Positions 10,011 to 19,421 of a DNA stretch of 64,000 bases are shown here, one piece after another. Below the pieces are notes generated by a model. The model searched no databases. It saw only the letters and a list, made by a program, of their open reading frames with translations, and had not been told where the DNA came from. The stretch is from positions 62,001-126,000 of the forward strand of contig NZ_NFZQ01000005.1 of NCBI RefSeq assembly GCF_002165135.1, read 5' to 3'. The translations under genes and the position numbers were made by a program. Each line of letters starts with the position of its first letter. Position 1 is the first letter of the stretch. Source of the DNA: Pseudomonas sp. SID14000. Its GTDB lineage: Bacteria > Pseudomonadota > Gammaproteobacteria > Pseudomonadales > Pseudomonadaceae.

Positions 10011-11441
10011 GTGACCCTTTACCTCAACCTCGCCGAACTGCTCGGTGCCCGCATCGAACAGGGCCTCTACCGCCCCGGCCAGCGCCTGCCGTCGGTGCGC
10101 GCCCTGAGTGTGGAGCACGGGGTCAGCCTGAGCACCGTGCAGCAGGCCTACCGCATGCTGGAAGACAGCGGCATGGTCTCGCCCCGGCCCAAGTCCGGCT
10201 ACTTCGTCAACGACCACCGCCACCTGCCGGCCCTGCCCGCCGTCAGCCGCCCGGCCCAACGCCCGGTGGACATCTCGCAGTGGGAGCAGGTGCTGGAGCT
10301 GGTGCGCAGTACCCCACGCCAGGGCGTGATCCAGCTCGGCCGCGGCATGCCCGACATCGACAGCCCCACCCTCAAGCCACTGCTGCGCAGCCTCGCCCAG
10401 CTAAGCCGGCGGCAGGACATGCCCGGCCTGTACTACGACAACATCCACGGCAACCTGGCCCTGCGCGAACAGGTGGCCAGGCTGATGCTCGACTCCGGCT
10501 GCTGCCTGGGCCCGGCCGACCTGGTGATAACCACCGGCTGCCATGAGGCGCTGTCATGCAGCATCCGCGCGGTGTGTGAGCCGGGCGATATCGTCGCGGT
10601 CGACTCTCCCAGCTTCCACGGCGCCATGCAGACCCTCAAGGGCCTGGGCATGAAAGCCCTGGAAATCCCCACCGACCCAGTCACCGGTATCAGCCTGGAG
10701 GCGCTGGAACTGGCCTTGGAGCAATGGCCGATCAAGCTCATCCAGATCACCCCCAGTTGCAACAACCCGCTCGGCTACATCATGCCCGAGGCTCGCAAGA
10801 AAGCACTGCTGAGCCTGGCCCAGCGCTACGACGTGGCCATTCTGGAAGATGATGTATACGGCGACCTGGCCTACACCTACCCGCGCCCGCGCACGCTCAA
10901 GTCATTCGACGACGATGGTCGGGTGCTGCTCTGCAGTTCGTTCTCCAAGACTCTCGCCCCCGGCCTGCGGATAGGCTGGGTGGCACCCGGGCGTTACCTG
11001 GAGCGGGTGTTGCACATGAAGTACATCAGCACCGGCAGCACGGCCAGCCAGCCGCAGCTGGCCATTGCCGACTTCATCGCCAGCGGGCACTACCAGCCCC
11101 ACGTGCGGCGCATGCGCAGCCAGTACCAACGTAGCCGCGACCTGATGAGCGACTGGGTGACCCGCTACTTCCCGGCGGGCACCCGGGTCAGCCGGCCCCA
11201 GGGCGGCTTCATGCTGTGGGTGGAATTACCCGAACATTTCGATACGCTGCGCCTGAACCGGGCTTTACTTGAGCAGGACGTGCAGGTTGCCGTGGGCAGC
11301 ATCTTCTCGGCCTCGGGCAAGTTCCGTCACTGCCTTCGCATGAACTTCGCCGCGCGGCCGACACCGCAGATCGAAGCCGCCGTGCGCAAGGTTGGTGAAA
11401 CCGCCCTTCGTCTACTGGATGAAGAAAGCGCCGGCGCGTAA
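10011..11441 (+). CDS. MocR-type GntR/aminotransferase regulator
   Basis: A 476-residue chimera of an N-terminal GntR winged helix (residues about 5-70: LGARIEQGLYRPGQRLPSVRALSVEHGVSLSTVQQAYRMLEDSG) and a fold-type I aminotransferase domain. The PLP lysine is about K313 in SSFSKTLAPGLRIGW. MocR proteins sense PLP or amine adducts and usually control a neighbouring gene, here perhaps the divergent DUF1127 gene. The GTG at 10011 is chosen for the AGGAG site 6 bases upstream and because the domain starts there; the ATG at 9951 would add an unconserved leader. Confidence 0.88.
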   Translation: MTLYLNLAELLGARIEQGLYRPGQRLPSVRALSVEHGVSLSTVQQAYRMLEDSGMVSPRPKSGYFVNDHRHLPALPAVSRPAQRPVDISQWEQVLELVRSTPRQGVIQLGRGMPDIDSPTLKPLLRSLAQLSRRQDMPGLYYDNIHGNLALREQVARLMLDSGCCLGPADLVITTGCHEALSCSIRAVCEPGDIVAVDSPSFHGAMQTLKGLGMKALEIPTDPVTGISLEALELALEQWPIKLIQITPSCNNPLGYIMPEARKKALLSLAQRYDVAILEDDVYGDLAYTYPRPRTLKSFDDDGRVLLCSSFSKTLAPGLRIGWVAPGRYLERVLHMKYISTGSTASQPQLAIADFIASGHYQPHVRRMRSQYQRSRDLMSDWVTRYFPAGTRVSRPQGGFMLWVELPEHFDTLRLNRALLEQDVQVAVGSIFSASGKFRHCLRMNFAARPTPQIEAAVRKVGETALRLLDEESAGA

Positions 11442-11501
11442 CTTTGCGCCGCCCGCCACGGTCCAACCCATTAAGCCTTTGCTGCACAGGACGATCCACC
11501 C

Positions 11502-13058
11502 TTGAGACTCCAGCGAGCCCTGCCTCTGCTGCTGGCGCTACTACTTGGCCTTGCCGGCTGTGCCAGTATCGGCACGCCCCGCGAAACCAGCCAGGCGCTG
11601 CCCGCCAACGACTCAGCCTTCGGCCGCTCGGTACTGCGCCAGGCTGCACCCTACGGCGGCCGTTCGGGCTTTCGCCTGCTGCCCAACAGCAACGAGGCGT
11701 TCCGCGCCCGCGCCGAACTGATCCGCAACGCCCAGGCGAGCATCGACCTGCAGTACTACATCGTCCACGATGGCCTCAGCACTCGTGCCTTGGTGCATGA
11801 ACTGCTACGCGCCGCTGACCGTGGCGTGCGTGTGCGTATCCTGCTCGACGACACCACCAGCGACGGACTGGACGTCATCATGGGCACCCTCGATGCCCAC
11901 CCGAACATCCAGATTCGCGTGTTCAACCCGCTGCATCTGGGCCGCAGCACCGGCGTGACGCGCGCCGTGGGCCGCCTGTTCAACCTGTCGCGTCAGCACC
12001 GGCGCATGCACAACAAGCTGTTCCTGGTGGACAACAGCATGGCCATTGTCGGCGGGCGCAACCTGGGCGATGAGTATTTCGATGCCGAGCCCAACCTCAA
12101 CTTCACCGATATCGATTTGCTGGGCGTCGGCCCGGTGGCCGAACAGCTCGGCCACAGTTTCGACCAATACTGGAACAGCGCTCTGAGCCGGCCGATTACC
12201 GACTTCCTCTGGCATGACCCGGATGCCAGTGACCTGCGCGCCAGCCGCCACCGCCTGGAAGTGTCGCTGGCCGAGGCCAGGACCCAGCGCAAAGCCCTGT
12301 ATGACCGCTTGATGGCCTACCAGTCGCAGCCGCGCCTGGATGTGTGGCGCAACGAGTTGATCTGGGCCCATGCCCAGGCGCTATGGGATGCTCCGAGTAA
12401 AGTGCTGGCTGATGACGAACCAGACCCGCAACTGCTGCTGACCCAGCAACTGGCCCCCGACCTGGGCAATGTGCACCACGAGCTGATCCTGGTGTCGGCG
12501 TACTTCGTGCCCGGTGAGTCCGGCCTGCTGTACCTGACCCACAGCGCCGACGCGGGCATCTCGGTCAAGCTGCTGACCAACTCGCTGGAAGCCACCGACG
12601 TGCCGGCGGTGCATGGCGGCTATGCCCCGTATCGGCGGGCGCTGCTGGAGCATGGAGTGAAGTTGTACGAGCTGCGTCGCCAACCCGGCGACCCCAGCGC
12701 CCGGCACGGTGTGAGCTTCCATGGCAGCTCGGACTCGAGCCTGCACAGCAAGGCGATCGTGTTCGACCGGCGCAAGACCTTCATCGGCTCGTTCAACTTC
12801 GACCCGCGTTCGGTGTTGTGGAATACCGAGGTCGGGGTGCTGGTGGACAGCCCGGAGCTGGCCGAATACACCCGCGCGCTGGCGGTACAGGGTATGGCCC
12901 CTGCCTTGAGCTACCAGCCGACGCTGGTGGGTAACCAGATGGTATGGGTGACAGAGGAAAATGGCAGCCGGCGCATGCTCACATCCGAACCGGGCGGGAT
13001 GTGGCGGCGGTTCAATGCCTGGATCAGCAAGGCGGTTGGCCTGGAGAAGATGTTGTAG
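11502..13058 (+). CDS. phospholipase D-like lipoprotein
   Basis: A 518-residue protein with a lipoprotein signal (LLLGLAGC, lipobox Cys at residue 21) and two phospholipase D HKD motifs: H170-N-K (MHNKLFLVDNSMAIVGGRN) and H415-S-K (LHSKAIVFDRRKTFIGSFN). Spacing and length resemble the cardiolipin synthase C (ClsC/YmdC) branch, but this branch also includes uncharacterised periplasmic enzymes, so the substrate is open. The apparent start is a TTG with AGGA about 10 bases upstream; no better ATG precedes the signal peptide. Confidence 0.87.
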   Translation: MRLQRALPLLLALLLGLAGCASIGTPRETSQALPANDSAFGRSVLRQAAPYGGRSGFRLLPNSNEAFRARAELIRNAQASIDLQYYIVHDGLSTRALVHELLRAADRGVRVRILLDDTTSDGLDVIMGTLDAHPNIQIRVFNPLHLGRSTGVTRAVGRLFNLSRQHRRMHNKLFLVDNSMAIVGGRNLGDEYFDAEPNLNFTDIDLLGVGPVAEQLGHSFDQYWNSALSRPITDFLWHDPDASDLRASRHRLEVSLAEARTQRKALYDRLMAYQSQPRLDVWRNELIWAHAQALWDAPSKVLADDEPDPQLLLTQQLAPDLGNVHHELILVSAYFVPGESGLLYLTHSADAGISVKLLTNSLEATDVPAVHGGYAPYRRALLEHGVKLYELRRQPGDPSARHGVSFHGSSDSSLHSKAIVFDRRKTFIGSFNFDPRSVLWNTEVGVLVDSPELAEYTRALAVQGMAPALSYQPTLVGNQMVWVTEENGSRRMLTSEPGGMWRRFNAWISKAVGLEKML

Positions 13059-13093
13059 CGGCCTTGCGTCGCGATGGGCCGCAAAGCGGCCCC
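13059..13093. repeat. single degenerate REP with GC hairpin
   Basis: A single CGGCCTTGCGTCGCGA REP core is followed by the hairpin GGGCCGCAAAGCGGCCC. It sits between the convergent ends of the phospholipase D-like and MFS genes. Confidence 0.7.
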
Positions 13094-13102
13094 AAAAAAC
13101 CA

Positions 13103-14242
13103 TCAGGCAGAAGCAGGCTCGAAGGCCCCGCGCCGTCGGGTCAACATCACCAACCCGGCAGCCCCCACCGCCATCAGCAACGGCAACGCATGCCCGTTGA
13201 TCCACTGGCTTCCCGCCCCCGCCAGCAACGGCCCGAGCAGGCAGCCAATGCCCCACAGCTGCGCCACATGGGCATTGGCCCGCACCAGCGCATCATCCCG
13301 GTAGCGCTCTCCAATCAGCACCAGCGACAAGGTGAACAAGCCCCCGGCACTGGCCCCGAACAACACCCACAACGGCCAGATCGCCGGCGTGTGCAACAAC
13401 AGCGGAATCGCCAGGCTGGACAACAGCAAGGTCACCGCGCAGCCGGTAAACAGGGTGCGGCGCGACATATGGTCGGCCAGCGCACCAATGGGCAGCTGCA
13501 GCACTGCATCGCCCACCACCACGGTACTGACCATGAACAGGGCGATTTCGGTGCTGAAGCCCTGCTGCAAGCAGTACACCGGCAACAAGGTCAGGATCAT
13601 CGCCTCGAACGAGGCGAACAGGGCAATGGCCCAGGCGATCACCGGCAAACGCCGGCAGAAGGCGAACAGGTCACCGAAGGTGACGCTGCAGGCCTCTGTA
13701 CTGGGCGCACCGCCACGCCCAAGGAGAATCAGCGGCGCCACCAGCAGCAGGCCGGTCGCGGCCCAGAAACCGAAGTCGTCATCCGAGCCGAGAAAACCCA
13801 GCACCAGCGGCCCGGCCAGCTGACTGAGGGCATAACTGCTGCCATACAGCGCCACCAGGCGGCCACGCCATTGCTCGACCACCAGTTGGTTGATCCAGCT
13901 TTCGCCGAGGATGAACACCACGGTCAGCGACATGCCGATCAGCAGGCGCAGCAGCAGCCACAGCGGGTAGCTGGGCAGCAGTGCGACCAGACCGATCGAC
14001 AGCGCCCCACCCCACAGGCACAGGCGCATGGCCGAGGGCACGCCGACCCACCCGGCCAGGCGACTGGCCAGGCTGGCACCTAGCAGTACACCCAGCGCCG
14101 GCATCGCGGCCATCACGCCGATGGCGAAGCTGCCGTAGCCCCAGGCTTCCAGGCGCAGGGATACCAGCGGCATGCTCACACCAAGCGCCAGCCCGACACT
14201 GAGCACCGATGCCAGTACGGCGAAGTAGGTACCCCAACGCAT
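13103..14242 (-). CDS. MFS transporter
   Basis: A 379-residue protein with about 12 hydrophobic segments in two six-helix halves. The pattern (MRWGTYFAVLASVLSVGLALGVSMPLVSLRLEAWGYGSFAIG at the N-terminus, and GESWINQ after helix 4) is of the YcaD/MFS_1 type. The substrate is not evident. The start at 14242 is chosen because the frame further upstream is REP sequence. Synteny with the P. aeruginosa polyamine region (an MFS gene beside kauB) hints at amine transport; this is inference only. Confidence 0.82.
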   Translation of the reverse strand: MRWGTYFAVLASVLSVGLALGVSMPLVSLRLEAWGYGSFAIGVMAAMPALGVLLGASLASRLAGWVGVPSAMRLCLWGGALSIGLVALLPSYPLWLLLRLLIGMSLTVVFILGESWINQLVVEQWRGRLVALYGSSYALSQLAGPLVLGFLGSDDDFGFWAATGLLLVAPLILLGRGGAPSTEACSVTFGDLFAFCRRLPVIAWAIALFASFEAMILTLLPVYCLQQGFSTEIALFMVSTVVVGDAVLQLPIGALADHMSRRTLFTGCAVTLLLSSLAIPLLLHTPAIWPLWVLFGASAGGLFTLSLVLIGERYRDDALVRANAHVAQLWGIGCLLGPLLAGAGSQWINGHALPLLMAVGAAGLVMLTRRRGAFEPASA

Positions 14243-14262
14243 CCTTGACCTCTTGATTTCTT

Positions 14263-14366
14263 GGGGCTGCTTTGCAGCCCATTCGCGGCACAAGGCCGCT
14301 CCTACAGGGAACGCATACCCCTGTAGGAGCGGTCTTGTGCCGCGAATGGGCCGCAAAGCGGCCCCT
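14263..14366. repeat. inverted REP pair
   Basis: The TTCGCGGCACAAGGCCGCTC type REP and its complement are flanked by GGGGCTGCTTTGCAGCCC and GGGCCGCAAAGCGGCCC hairpins. It lies between the aldehyde dehydrogenase stop and the MFS start, both on the minus strand. Confidence 0.88.
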
Positions 14367-14371
14367 CGGGA

Positions 14372-15865
14372 TTACAGCTTGATCCAGGTCGCCTTCAGCT
14401 CGGTGTACTTCTCCAGCGCATGCAGCGACTTGTCACGGCCGTTGCCCGACTGCTTGAAGCCACCGAACGGCGCGGTCATGTCGCCACCGTCGTACTGGTT
14501 GACCCAGACACTGCCAGCGCGCACGGCACGGGCAGTCTTGTGGGCCTTGGAGATGTCCGAGGTCCAGATGCCAGCGGCCAGGCCATACGGCGTATCGTTG
14601 GCAATGGCGACGGCTTCTTCAGCGGTGTCAAAGGCGATCACCGACAGCACCGGGCCAAAGATTTCTTCCTGGGCGATCTTCATGGCGTTGGTCACGCCGT
14701 CGAAGATGGTCGGCTCGACATAAGTGCCACCGGTTTCTTCCAGGGTGCGCTTGCCGCCGGCCAGCAGCTTGGCGCCGTCCTTGTGGCCAGCCTCGATGTA
14801 CGACAGCACGGTATTCATCTGCTGGGTGTCCACCAGGGCACCGACAGTGGTCTGTGGGTCCAGCGGGTTGCCTGGCTTCCAGCCTTTCAGGGCCTCGACC
14901 ACCATCGGCAGGAACCTGTCCTTGATCGAACGCTCGACCAGCAGGCGCGAGCCTGCGGTGCACACTTCGCCCTGGTTGAAGGCGATGGCGCTGGCGGCAG
15001 CTTCGGCAGCAGCCTGCAGGTCCGGGGCGTCGGCGAAGACGATGTTCGGGCTCTTGCCACCGGCTTCCAGCCAGACGCGCTTCATGTTCGATTCGCCAGC
15101 ATAGATCATCAATTGCTTGGCGATCTTGGTCGAACCGGTGAACACCAGGGTGTCGACGTCCATGTGCAGGGCCAGGGCCTTGCCCACGGTGTGGCCGTAG
15201 CCTGGCAGCACGTTCAGCACGCCAGCCGGGATACCGGCTTCGATGGCCAGCTGGGCGATGCGAATGGCAGTCAGCGGCGATTTTTCGGAAGGCTTGAGCA
15301 CTACCGAGTTACCGGTGGCCAGGGCCGGGCCGAGCTTCCAGCAGGCCATCAGCAGCGGGAAGTTCCACGGTACGATGGCGCCGACCACGCCCACTGCTTC
15401 GCGGGTAACCAGGCCAAGCTGGTCATGCGGGGTCGGGGCGACTTCGTCGTAGACCTTGTCGATGGCCTCGGCGGTCCAGTGAATGGCATTGGCCGCGCCC
15501 GGGACGTCGATGCTGGACGAGTCGCCGATCGGCTTGCCCATGTCCAGGGTTTCCAGCAGCGCCAGCTCTTCGACGTTCTTGCGCAGCAGGTCGGCGAAGC
15601 GGATCAGCTTGGCCTTGCGCTTGGCCGGGGCCAGCTGTGACCACACGCCGGAGTTGAAGGTGGCACGGGCGTTTTCCACAGCGCGGTTGGCATCGGCCAG
15701 GTCGCAGCTGGCAACCTTGGCCAGGAAGCGTCCGTCGACCGGGCTCAGGCACTCGAAGGTTTCACCGGATGCGGCATCGGTGTATTCGCCGTTGATGAAG
15801 GCACGGCCTTCGATCTTCAGTTGCTGGGCACGTTGTTCCCAGTCCGCACGAGTCAGGGTGGTCAT
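14372..15865 (-). CDS. kauB: aldehyde dehydrogenase, KauB/PuuC-like
   Basis: A 497-residue NAD(P)-dependent aldehyde dehydrogenase. Catalytic C302 (FNQGEVCTAGSR) and general base E267 (WLEAGGKSPNIVF) are present, and the family length is right. It is close in pattern to KauB/PuuC, which oxidises 4-guanidinobutyraldehyde or gamma-glutamyl-aminobutyraldehyde in arginine and polyamine breakdown. MTTLTRADWEQRAQQLK at 15865 follows a GAGGAGA ribosome site. It is divergent from the cupin gene at 16061; such cupins often accompany this dehydrogenase. The name is by synteny and could be replaced by puuC or pauC. Confidence 0.82.
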   Translation of the reverse strand: MTTLTRADWEQRAQQLKIEGRAFINGEYTDAASGETFECLSPVDGRFLAKVASCDLADANRAVENARATFNSGVWSQLAPAKRKAKLIRFADLLRKNVEELALLETLDMGKPIGDSSSIDVPGAANAIHWTAEAIDKVYDEVAPTPHDQLGLVTREAVGVVGAIVPWNFPLLMACWKLGPALATGNSVVLKPSEKSPLTAIRIAQLAIEAGIPAGVLNVLPGYGHTVGKALALHMDVDTLVFTGSTKIAKQLMIYAGESNMKRVWLEAGGKSPNIVFADAPDLQAAAEAAASAIAFNQGEVCTAGSRLLVERSIKDRFLPMVVEALKGWKPGNPLDPQTTVGALVDTQQMNTVLSYIEAGHKDGAKLLAGGKRTLEETGGTYVEPTIFDGVTNAMKIAQEEIFGPVLSVIAFDTAEEAVAIANDTPYGLAAGIWTSDISKAHKTARAVRAGSVWVNQYDGGDMTAPFGGFKQSGNGRDKSLHALEKYTELKATWIKL

Positions 15866-16060
15866 ACGAATCTCCTCCTCTTGTTTAGGTGCAACGCCGC
15901 ACTGAGGACTCACAGGCGTTGTCAGAATTCTGCCCAAGTGTCGAGGGCATTTTGGCTACCGACACCCTAAACCAGGCAGTGTAAACTATCAATATATTTG
16001 ACACAGAAGGCTCAAAAGCCTACTGATGTGCATTTTATTAAACAATAACAGGAGCCGCAC

Positions 16061-16420
16061 ATGAGCATCGACAGCATCATCGACTTCGCACAGGTCATCA
16101 CCGAGGCCGAACGCTACCGCCCGGCAGCGGAAAAAATCCTCAAGGGCGAGCCTGACCAGGCCGTCTACAACCATTATTCCAGCCCGTGCGGGCAGTTTGC
16201 CGCGGGCGTGTGGGAAGGCGAGGTTGGGCAGTGGACGGTGAACTACACCGAGCATGAGTACTGCGAGATCGTCCAGGGCGTTTCGGTGCTGCGTGACCAG
16301 GACGGTGGGGCCAAGACTTTGCGTGCCGGTGACCGGTTTGTCATCCCGGCCGGCTTCAAGGGCACCTGGGAGGTGCTGGAGCCTTGCCGCAAGATTTATG
16401 TGATGTTCGAGCAGAAGTGA
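16061..16420 (+). CDS. cupin domain protein (DUF861 type)
   Basis: A 119-residue single cupin of the DUF861 (Cupin_3) type. The barrel motifs are seen in TVNYTEHEYCEIVQGVSVL and LRAGDRFVIPAGFKGTWEV. Family members include ureidoglycolate-type enzymes and proteins of unknown function linked to amine and amino acid catabolism. The 195-base gap to the divergent aldehyde dehydrogenase gene holds an AGGAG ribosome site before the ATG at 16061. Function is unknown. Confidence 0.85.
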   Translation: MSIDSIIDFAQVITEAERYRPAAEKILKGEPDQAVYNHYSSPCGQFAAGVWEGEVGQWTVNYTEHEYCEIVQGVSVLRDQDGGAKTLRAGDRFVIPAGFKGTWEVLEPCRKIYVMFEQK

Positions 16421-16441
16421 TCTGAGGCCAGCACAGGCATA

Positions 16442-16475
16442 AAAAAACCCGCATCCTTTCGGAGGCGGGTTTTTT
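16442..16475. terminator. bidirectional Rho-independent terminator
   Basis: A stem AAAAAACCCGC / GCGGGTTTTTT with a short loop has an A-run on one side and a T-run on the other. It lies between the convergent cupin and rpmG genes and can serve both. Confidence 0.9.
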
Positions 16476-16490
16476 CAGGTCGCCGATCAA

Positions 16491-16646
16491 TTACTTGATC
16501 TTGGCTTCCTTGTACACCACGTGCTTGCGAACAACCGGATCGTATTTCTTGATCTCGATTTTGTCCGGAGTGGTGCGCTTGTTCTTGTCGGTGGTGTAGA
16601 AGTGGCCAGTGCCAGCACTCGAAACCAGACGGATCAATTCACGCAT
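16491..16646 (-). CDS. rpmG: 50S ribosomal protein L33
   Basis: A 51-residue protein, [23 protein letters not shown] at the N-terminus and VVYKEAKIK at the end, read directly from the sequence. This is the typical proteobacterial L33 without the zinc Cys pairs. The start follows AAGGAGAA, and rpmB is 10 bases upstream on the same strand, forming the usual rpmB-rpmG operon. Confidence 0.95.
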   Translation of the reverse strand: MRELIRLVSSAGTGHFYTTDKNKRTTPDKIEIKKYDPVVRKHVVYKEAKIK

Positions 16647-16656
16647 GACGTTCTCC

Positions 16657-16893
16657 TTAGAACTTTTCGCCGCGAGCGCGCAGCTCGGCCAGCACTACGT
16701 CGATACCACGCTTGTCAATGACGCGCATGCCTTTGGCAGATACGCGCAGACGCACGAAACGCTTCTCGGATTCAACCCAGAAACGGTGGTGCTGCAGGTT
16801 CGGCAGGAAACGACGACGGGTTTTGTTGTTTGCGTGGGAAATGTTGTTCCCGGTTACTGGACCCTTACCAGTAACTTGACAGACTCTCGACAT
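16657..16893 (-). CDS. rpmB: 50S ribosomal protein L28
   Basis: A 78-residue protein beginning [34 protein letters not shown], the hallmark of L28, and ending RARGEKF. First gene of the rpmB-rpmG operon. It is transcribed from the gap at 16894-17254. Confidence 0.97.
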   Translation of the reverse strand: MSRVCQVTGKGPVTGNNISHANNKTRRRFLPNLQHHRFWVESEKRFVRLRVSAKGMRVIDKRGIDVVLAELRARGEKF

Positions 16894-17254
16894 GACTCAG
16901 CCCTCTAAAACCACATGCCCAACCCGGCATGGGTTGGCCGCTTAATCTCTCAGTCTTTGGCGCCTGGGCGCCGTGATTCTGGAGGTCTTACCGACCGGAT
17001 ACGCTGACGCGACAGGCCGAGCCCCTAGAAAAGAGCGCTGCTTTATACCAGAAAGACTTGGCCACAACAACAGAAGATACGTTTCCGGCGCCGGCCAAGC
17101 GCGCCGGGCCAGCATAGCGGCAGGCCCCGCCACCCGTCGACCGCTCGTCGCCAATTTTGTGAAAAAGGGTGTGGTCATTTCCCGACGGGCACACTAGGGT
17201 AGGCCTTTTCCAGACTGCACTGGCAGATGGGCCACTGACAGCCAAGGAGTTACC
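16894..17254. other. intergenic region between divergent rpmB and peptide-binding gene
   Basis: 361 bases without a convincing gene. It must hold the rpmB promoter (leftward) and the promoter of the substrate-binding protein gene (rightward). A GC-rich dyad TGGCGCCTGGGCGCC lies near 16960-16975. Short frames on both strands here are not protein-like. Confidence 0.6.
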
Positions 17255-18862
17255 ATGCGTGCCGCCGCCCTTTCCTTATTGTTCAACTCCTTGTTCGCCG
17301 CCGGCGCCCTGTTCGCCGTCGGTGTTGCCCAGGCCGCACCACTGAGCGTCTGCAGCGAGGCCAGCCCCGAAGGCTTCGACGTGGTGCAGTACAATTCGCT
17401 GACCACCACCAACGCCACGGCCGATGTGCTGATGAACCGCCTGGTGGAGTTCGACGCGGCGCAAGGCAAGGTGGTGCCGAGCCTGGCGGCCAGCTGGACG
17501 GTATCGACCGATGGCCTGATCTACGACTTTACCCTGCGCGATGACGTGAAGTTCCACACCACCGCCTACTTCAAGCCAAGCCGCGCCCTGAACGCCGACG
17601 ATGTGCTGTTCAGCTTCCAGCGCATGCTCTACCCCGCCCATGCCTGGCACAAGACCGCACCGGGCGGTTACCCGCATGCCCAGTCACTGCAACTGGGCAG
17701 CCTGATCAAGGCGATCGAGGCGCCCGCACCGAACACCGTACGCTTCACCCTCAACCACCCGGACGCCACGTTCCTGGCCACGCTGAGCATGGGCTTTGCC
17801 TCGATCTACTCCGCCGAATACGCCGACAAACTGCTCAAGGCCGGCACGCCGGAGAAGCTCAACAGCCAGCCGGTCGGCACTGGGCCGTTCATCTTCCAGC
17901 GCTTCCAGAAGGACGCCGTGGTGCGTTACCGCGCCAACCCTGACTACTTCGCCGGCAAGCCGGCGGTCGACCCGCTGATATTCGCCATCACTACCGATGC
18001 CAACGTGCGCCTGCAGAAGCTCAAGCGCGGCGAGTGCCAGGTGGCCCTGTCGCCCAAGCCGCTGGACATCGCCGAAGCCGGCAAGGACGGCAACCTCAAG
18101 GTGGCCACCACCCCGGCGTTCATGACCGCTTTCGTCGCCATCAATAGCCAGCACCCGCCGTTGGACAAACCGGAAGTGCGCCAGGCCATCAACCTGGCCT
18201 TCGACAAGCAGGCCTACCTGAAGGCGGTGTTCGAAGACTCCGCGGTGGCCGCCAACGGCCCCTACCCGCCCAACACCTGGAGCTACGCCAAGGACCTGCC
18301 CGGCTACCCGCTGGACCTGAAGAAGGCCAAGGTCCTGCTGACCAAGGCCGGCCTGGCCCAAGGCTTCAGCACCACGATCTGGACCCGCCCGTCGGGCAGC
18401 CTGCTCAACCCCAACCCCAGCCTCGGTGCGCAGATGCTGCAGGCCGACCTGGCCAAGATCGGCATCAAGGCCGAGATCCGCGTGATCGAGTGGGGCGAGC
18501 TGATCCGCCGCGCCAAGGCGGGCGAGCATGACCTGCTGTTCATGGGCTGGGCGGGCGACAACGGCGACCCGGACAACTTCCTCAGCCCGCAGTTTTCCTG
18601 CGCCGCGGTGCAGTCGGGGACCAACTTCGCACGCTTCTGCGACAGCCGCCTGGACCAGTTGATCAGCGCCGGGCGCACCACCAACGACCAGAGCGTGCGC
18701 AGCCGGCTGTACCAGCAGGCGCAAACCCTGATCCAGCAGCAGGCGCTGTGGGTGCCGCTGGCGCACCCGACGGCGGCGACCCTGCTGCGCCAAGGGGTCG
18801 AGGGGTATCAGGTGAGCCCGTTCGGGCGGTTGGATTTCAGCAAGGTGTCGGTGAGCCGGTAA
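17255..18862 (+). CDS. dipeptide/oligopeptide ABC transporter substrate-binding protein
   Basis: A 535-residue SBP_bac_5 (DppA/OppA-type) periplasmic protein with a Sec signal peptide ending near AQAA (residue 28). Conserved blocks include LAASWTVSTDGLIYDFTLRDDVKFH, GTGPFIFQRFQKD and DLLFMGWAGDNGDPDNF. It binds small peptides for an ABC importer, but no permease or ATPase gene lies next to it, so it is an orphan that may work with transporters elsewhere. The start follows an AAGGAG ribosome site. Confidence 0.9.
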   Translation: MRAAALSLLFNSLFAAGALFAVGVAQAAPLSVCSEASPEGFDVVQYNSLTTTNATADVLMNRLVEFDAAQGKVVPSLAASWTVSTDGLIYDFTLRDDVKFHTTAYFKPSRALNADDVLFSFQRMLYPAHAWHKTAPGGYPHAQSLQLGSLIKAIEAPAPNTVRFTLNHPDATFLATLSMGFASIYSAEYADKLLKAGTPEKLNSQPVGTGPFIFQRFQKDAVVRYRANPDYFAGKPAVDPLIFAITTDANVRLQKLKRGECQVALSPKPLDIAEAGKDGNLKVATTPAFMTAFVAINSQHPPLDKPEVRQAINLAFDKQAYLKAVFEDSAVAANGPYPPNTWSYAKDLPGYPLDLKKAKVLLTKAGLAQGFSTTIWTRPSGSLLNPNPSLGAQMLQADLAKIGIKAEIRVIEWGELIRRAKAGEHDLLFMGWAGDNGDPDNFLSPQFSCAAVQSGTNFARFCDSRLDQLISAGRTTNDQSVRSRLYQQAQTLIQQQALWVPLAHPTAATLLRQGVEGYQVSPFGRLDFSKVSVSR

Positions 18863-18872
18863 GCTTTGGGGG

Positions 18873-19182
18873 GCCTGTCTTGAGGGTTGTGGCGCCTGGA
18901 AGATCGAGCGCCGCCCGCGCGGCGCTTCGCGGGGCAAGCCCGCTCCCACATTTGTTGCAACGTGGCCATGCCTGTGGGAGAGGCGTTGTCAGCCTTGGTG
19001 CAAGCCTTGAGACAAGTGGGACGGCAGCAGTGCCAACCCTGAAATCCAGCTAGCCCACCAAGGCTAGCAACCATGGCCTGACAGGTTCGGCACGTTGCAA
19101 CAAATGTGGGAGCGGGCTTGCCCCGCGAAGCGCCGCGCGGGCGGCGCTCGATCTCCCAGGCGCCACAACCCTCAAGACAGGC
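18873..19182. repeat. 92-bp near-perfect inverted repeat around a 126-bp centre
   Basis: The left arm (18873-18964) and right arm (19091-19182) are reverse complements with about one mismatch. Each arm contains a GGGGCAAGCCCGCTCCCACA REP core plus a longer GC-rich tail (GCGCCGCCCGCGCGGCGC). The centre also has partial complementarity (GCCTTGGTG against CACCAAGGC), so the whole 310 bases could fold as one long hairpin. It fills the gap between the peptide-binding gene and the broken radC. Confidence 0.88.
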
Positions 19183-19211
19183 ACCTGGCAGCCCTGACCG
19201 CATTGACCTGC

Positions 19212-19379
19212 CTAAGCCACAATCCAACCATGCTCGACCATCGACAGCGGCTCCCCGTCACCGATGATGATGTGATCCAGCACCCGCACATCGATCAACG
19301 CCAGCCCCCGCTTCAGCGACAGGGTCAAATGCACATCATCCTGGCTCGGCTCGTTGTTGCCTGAAGGATGGTTGTGGCA
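19212..19379 (-). pseudogene. radC: radC 3' fragment, separated by island insertion
   Basis: This encodes the last 55 residues of RadC, starting at [14 protein letters not shown] and ending MVEHGWIVA. The HxHxPSG...D segment is the JAMM/MPN metal-binding core. The 5' portion lies about 14 kb to the right at 33417-33929. The frame that runs into this fragment from the island (from 19475 leftward) adds an unrelated 32-residue leader and is not expected to make RadC. Confidence 0.93.
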
Positions 19380-19387
19380 CTTATGTA

Positions 19388-19410
19388 ACATGTAACGCAT
19401 AACGTTGCAT
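19388..19410 (+). repeat. left terminal recombination site of the island
   Basis: ACATGT-N8-ACGTTGCAT, seven or eight bases inside the left junction. An inverted, imperfect copy (ACATGT-N9-ATGTTGCAT on the other strand) occupies the right end at 33386-33409, also seven bases inside. ACATGTAAC is also shared as a 9-base direct repeat (19388-19396 and 33404-33412). Confidence 0.72.
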
Positions 19411-19421
19411 GAGCCATTCGT

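Noticed and set aside
16942..17245. Short overlapping frames on both strands upstream of the peptide-binding gene
   Set aside because: No domain or ribosome site. The region is better explained as a divergent promoter region.
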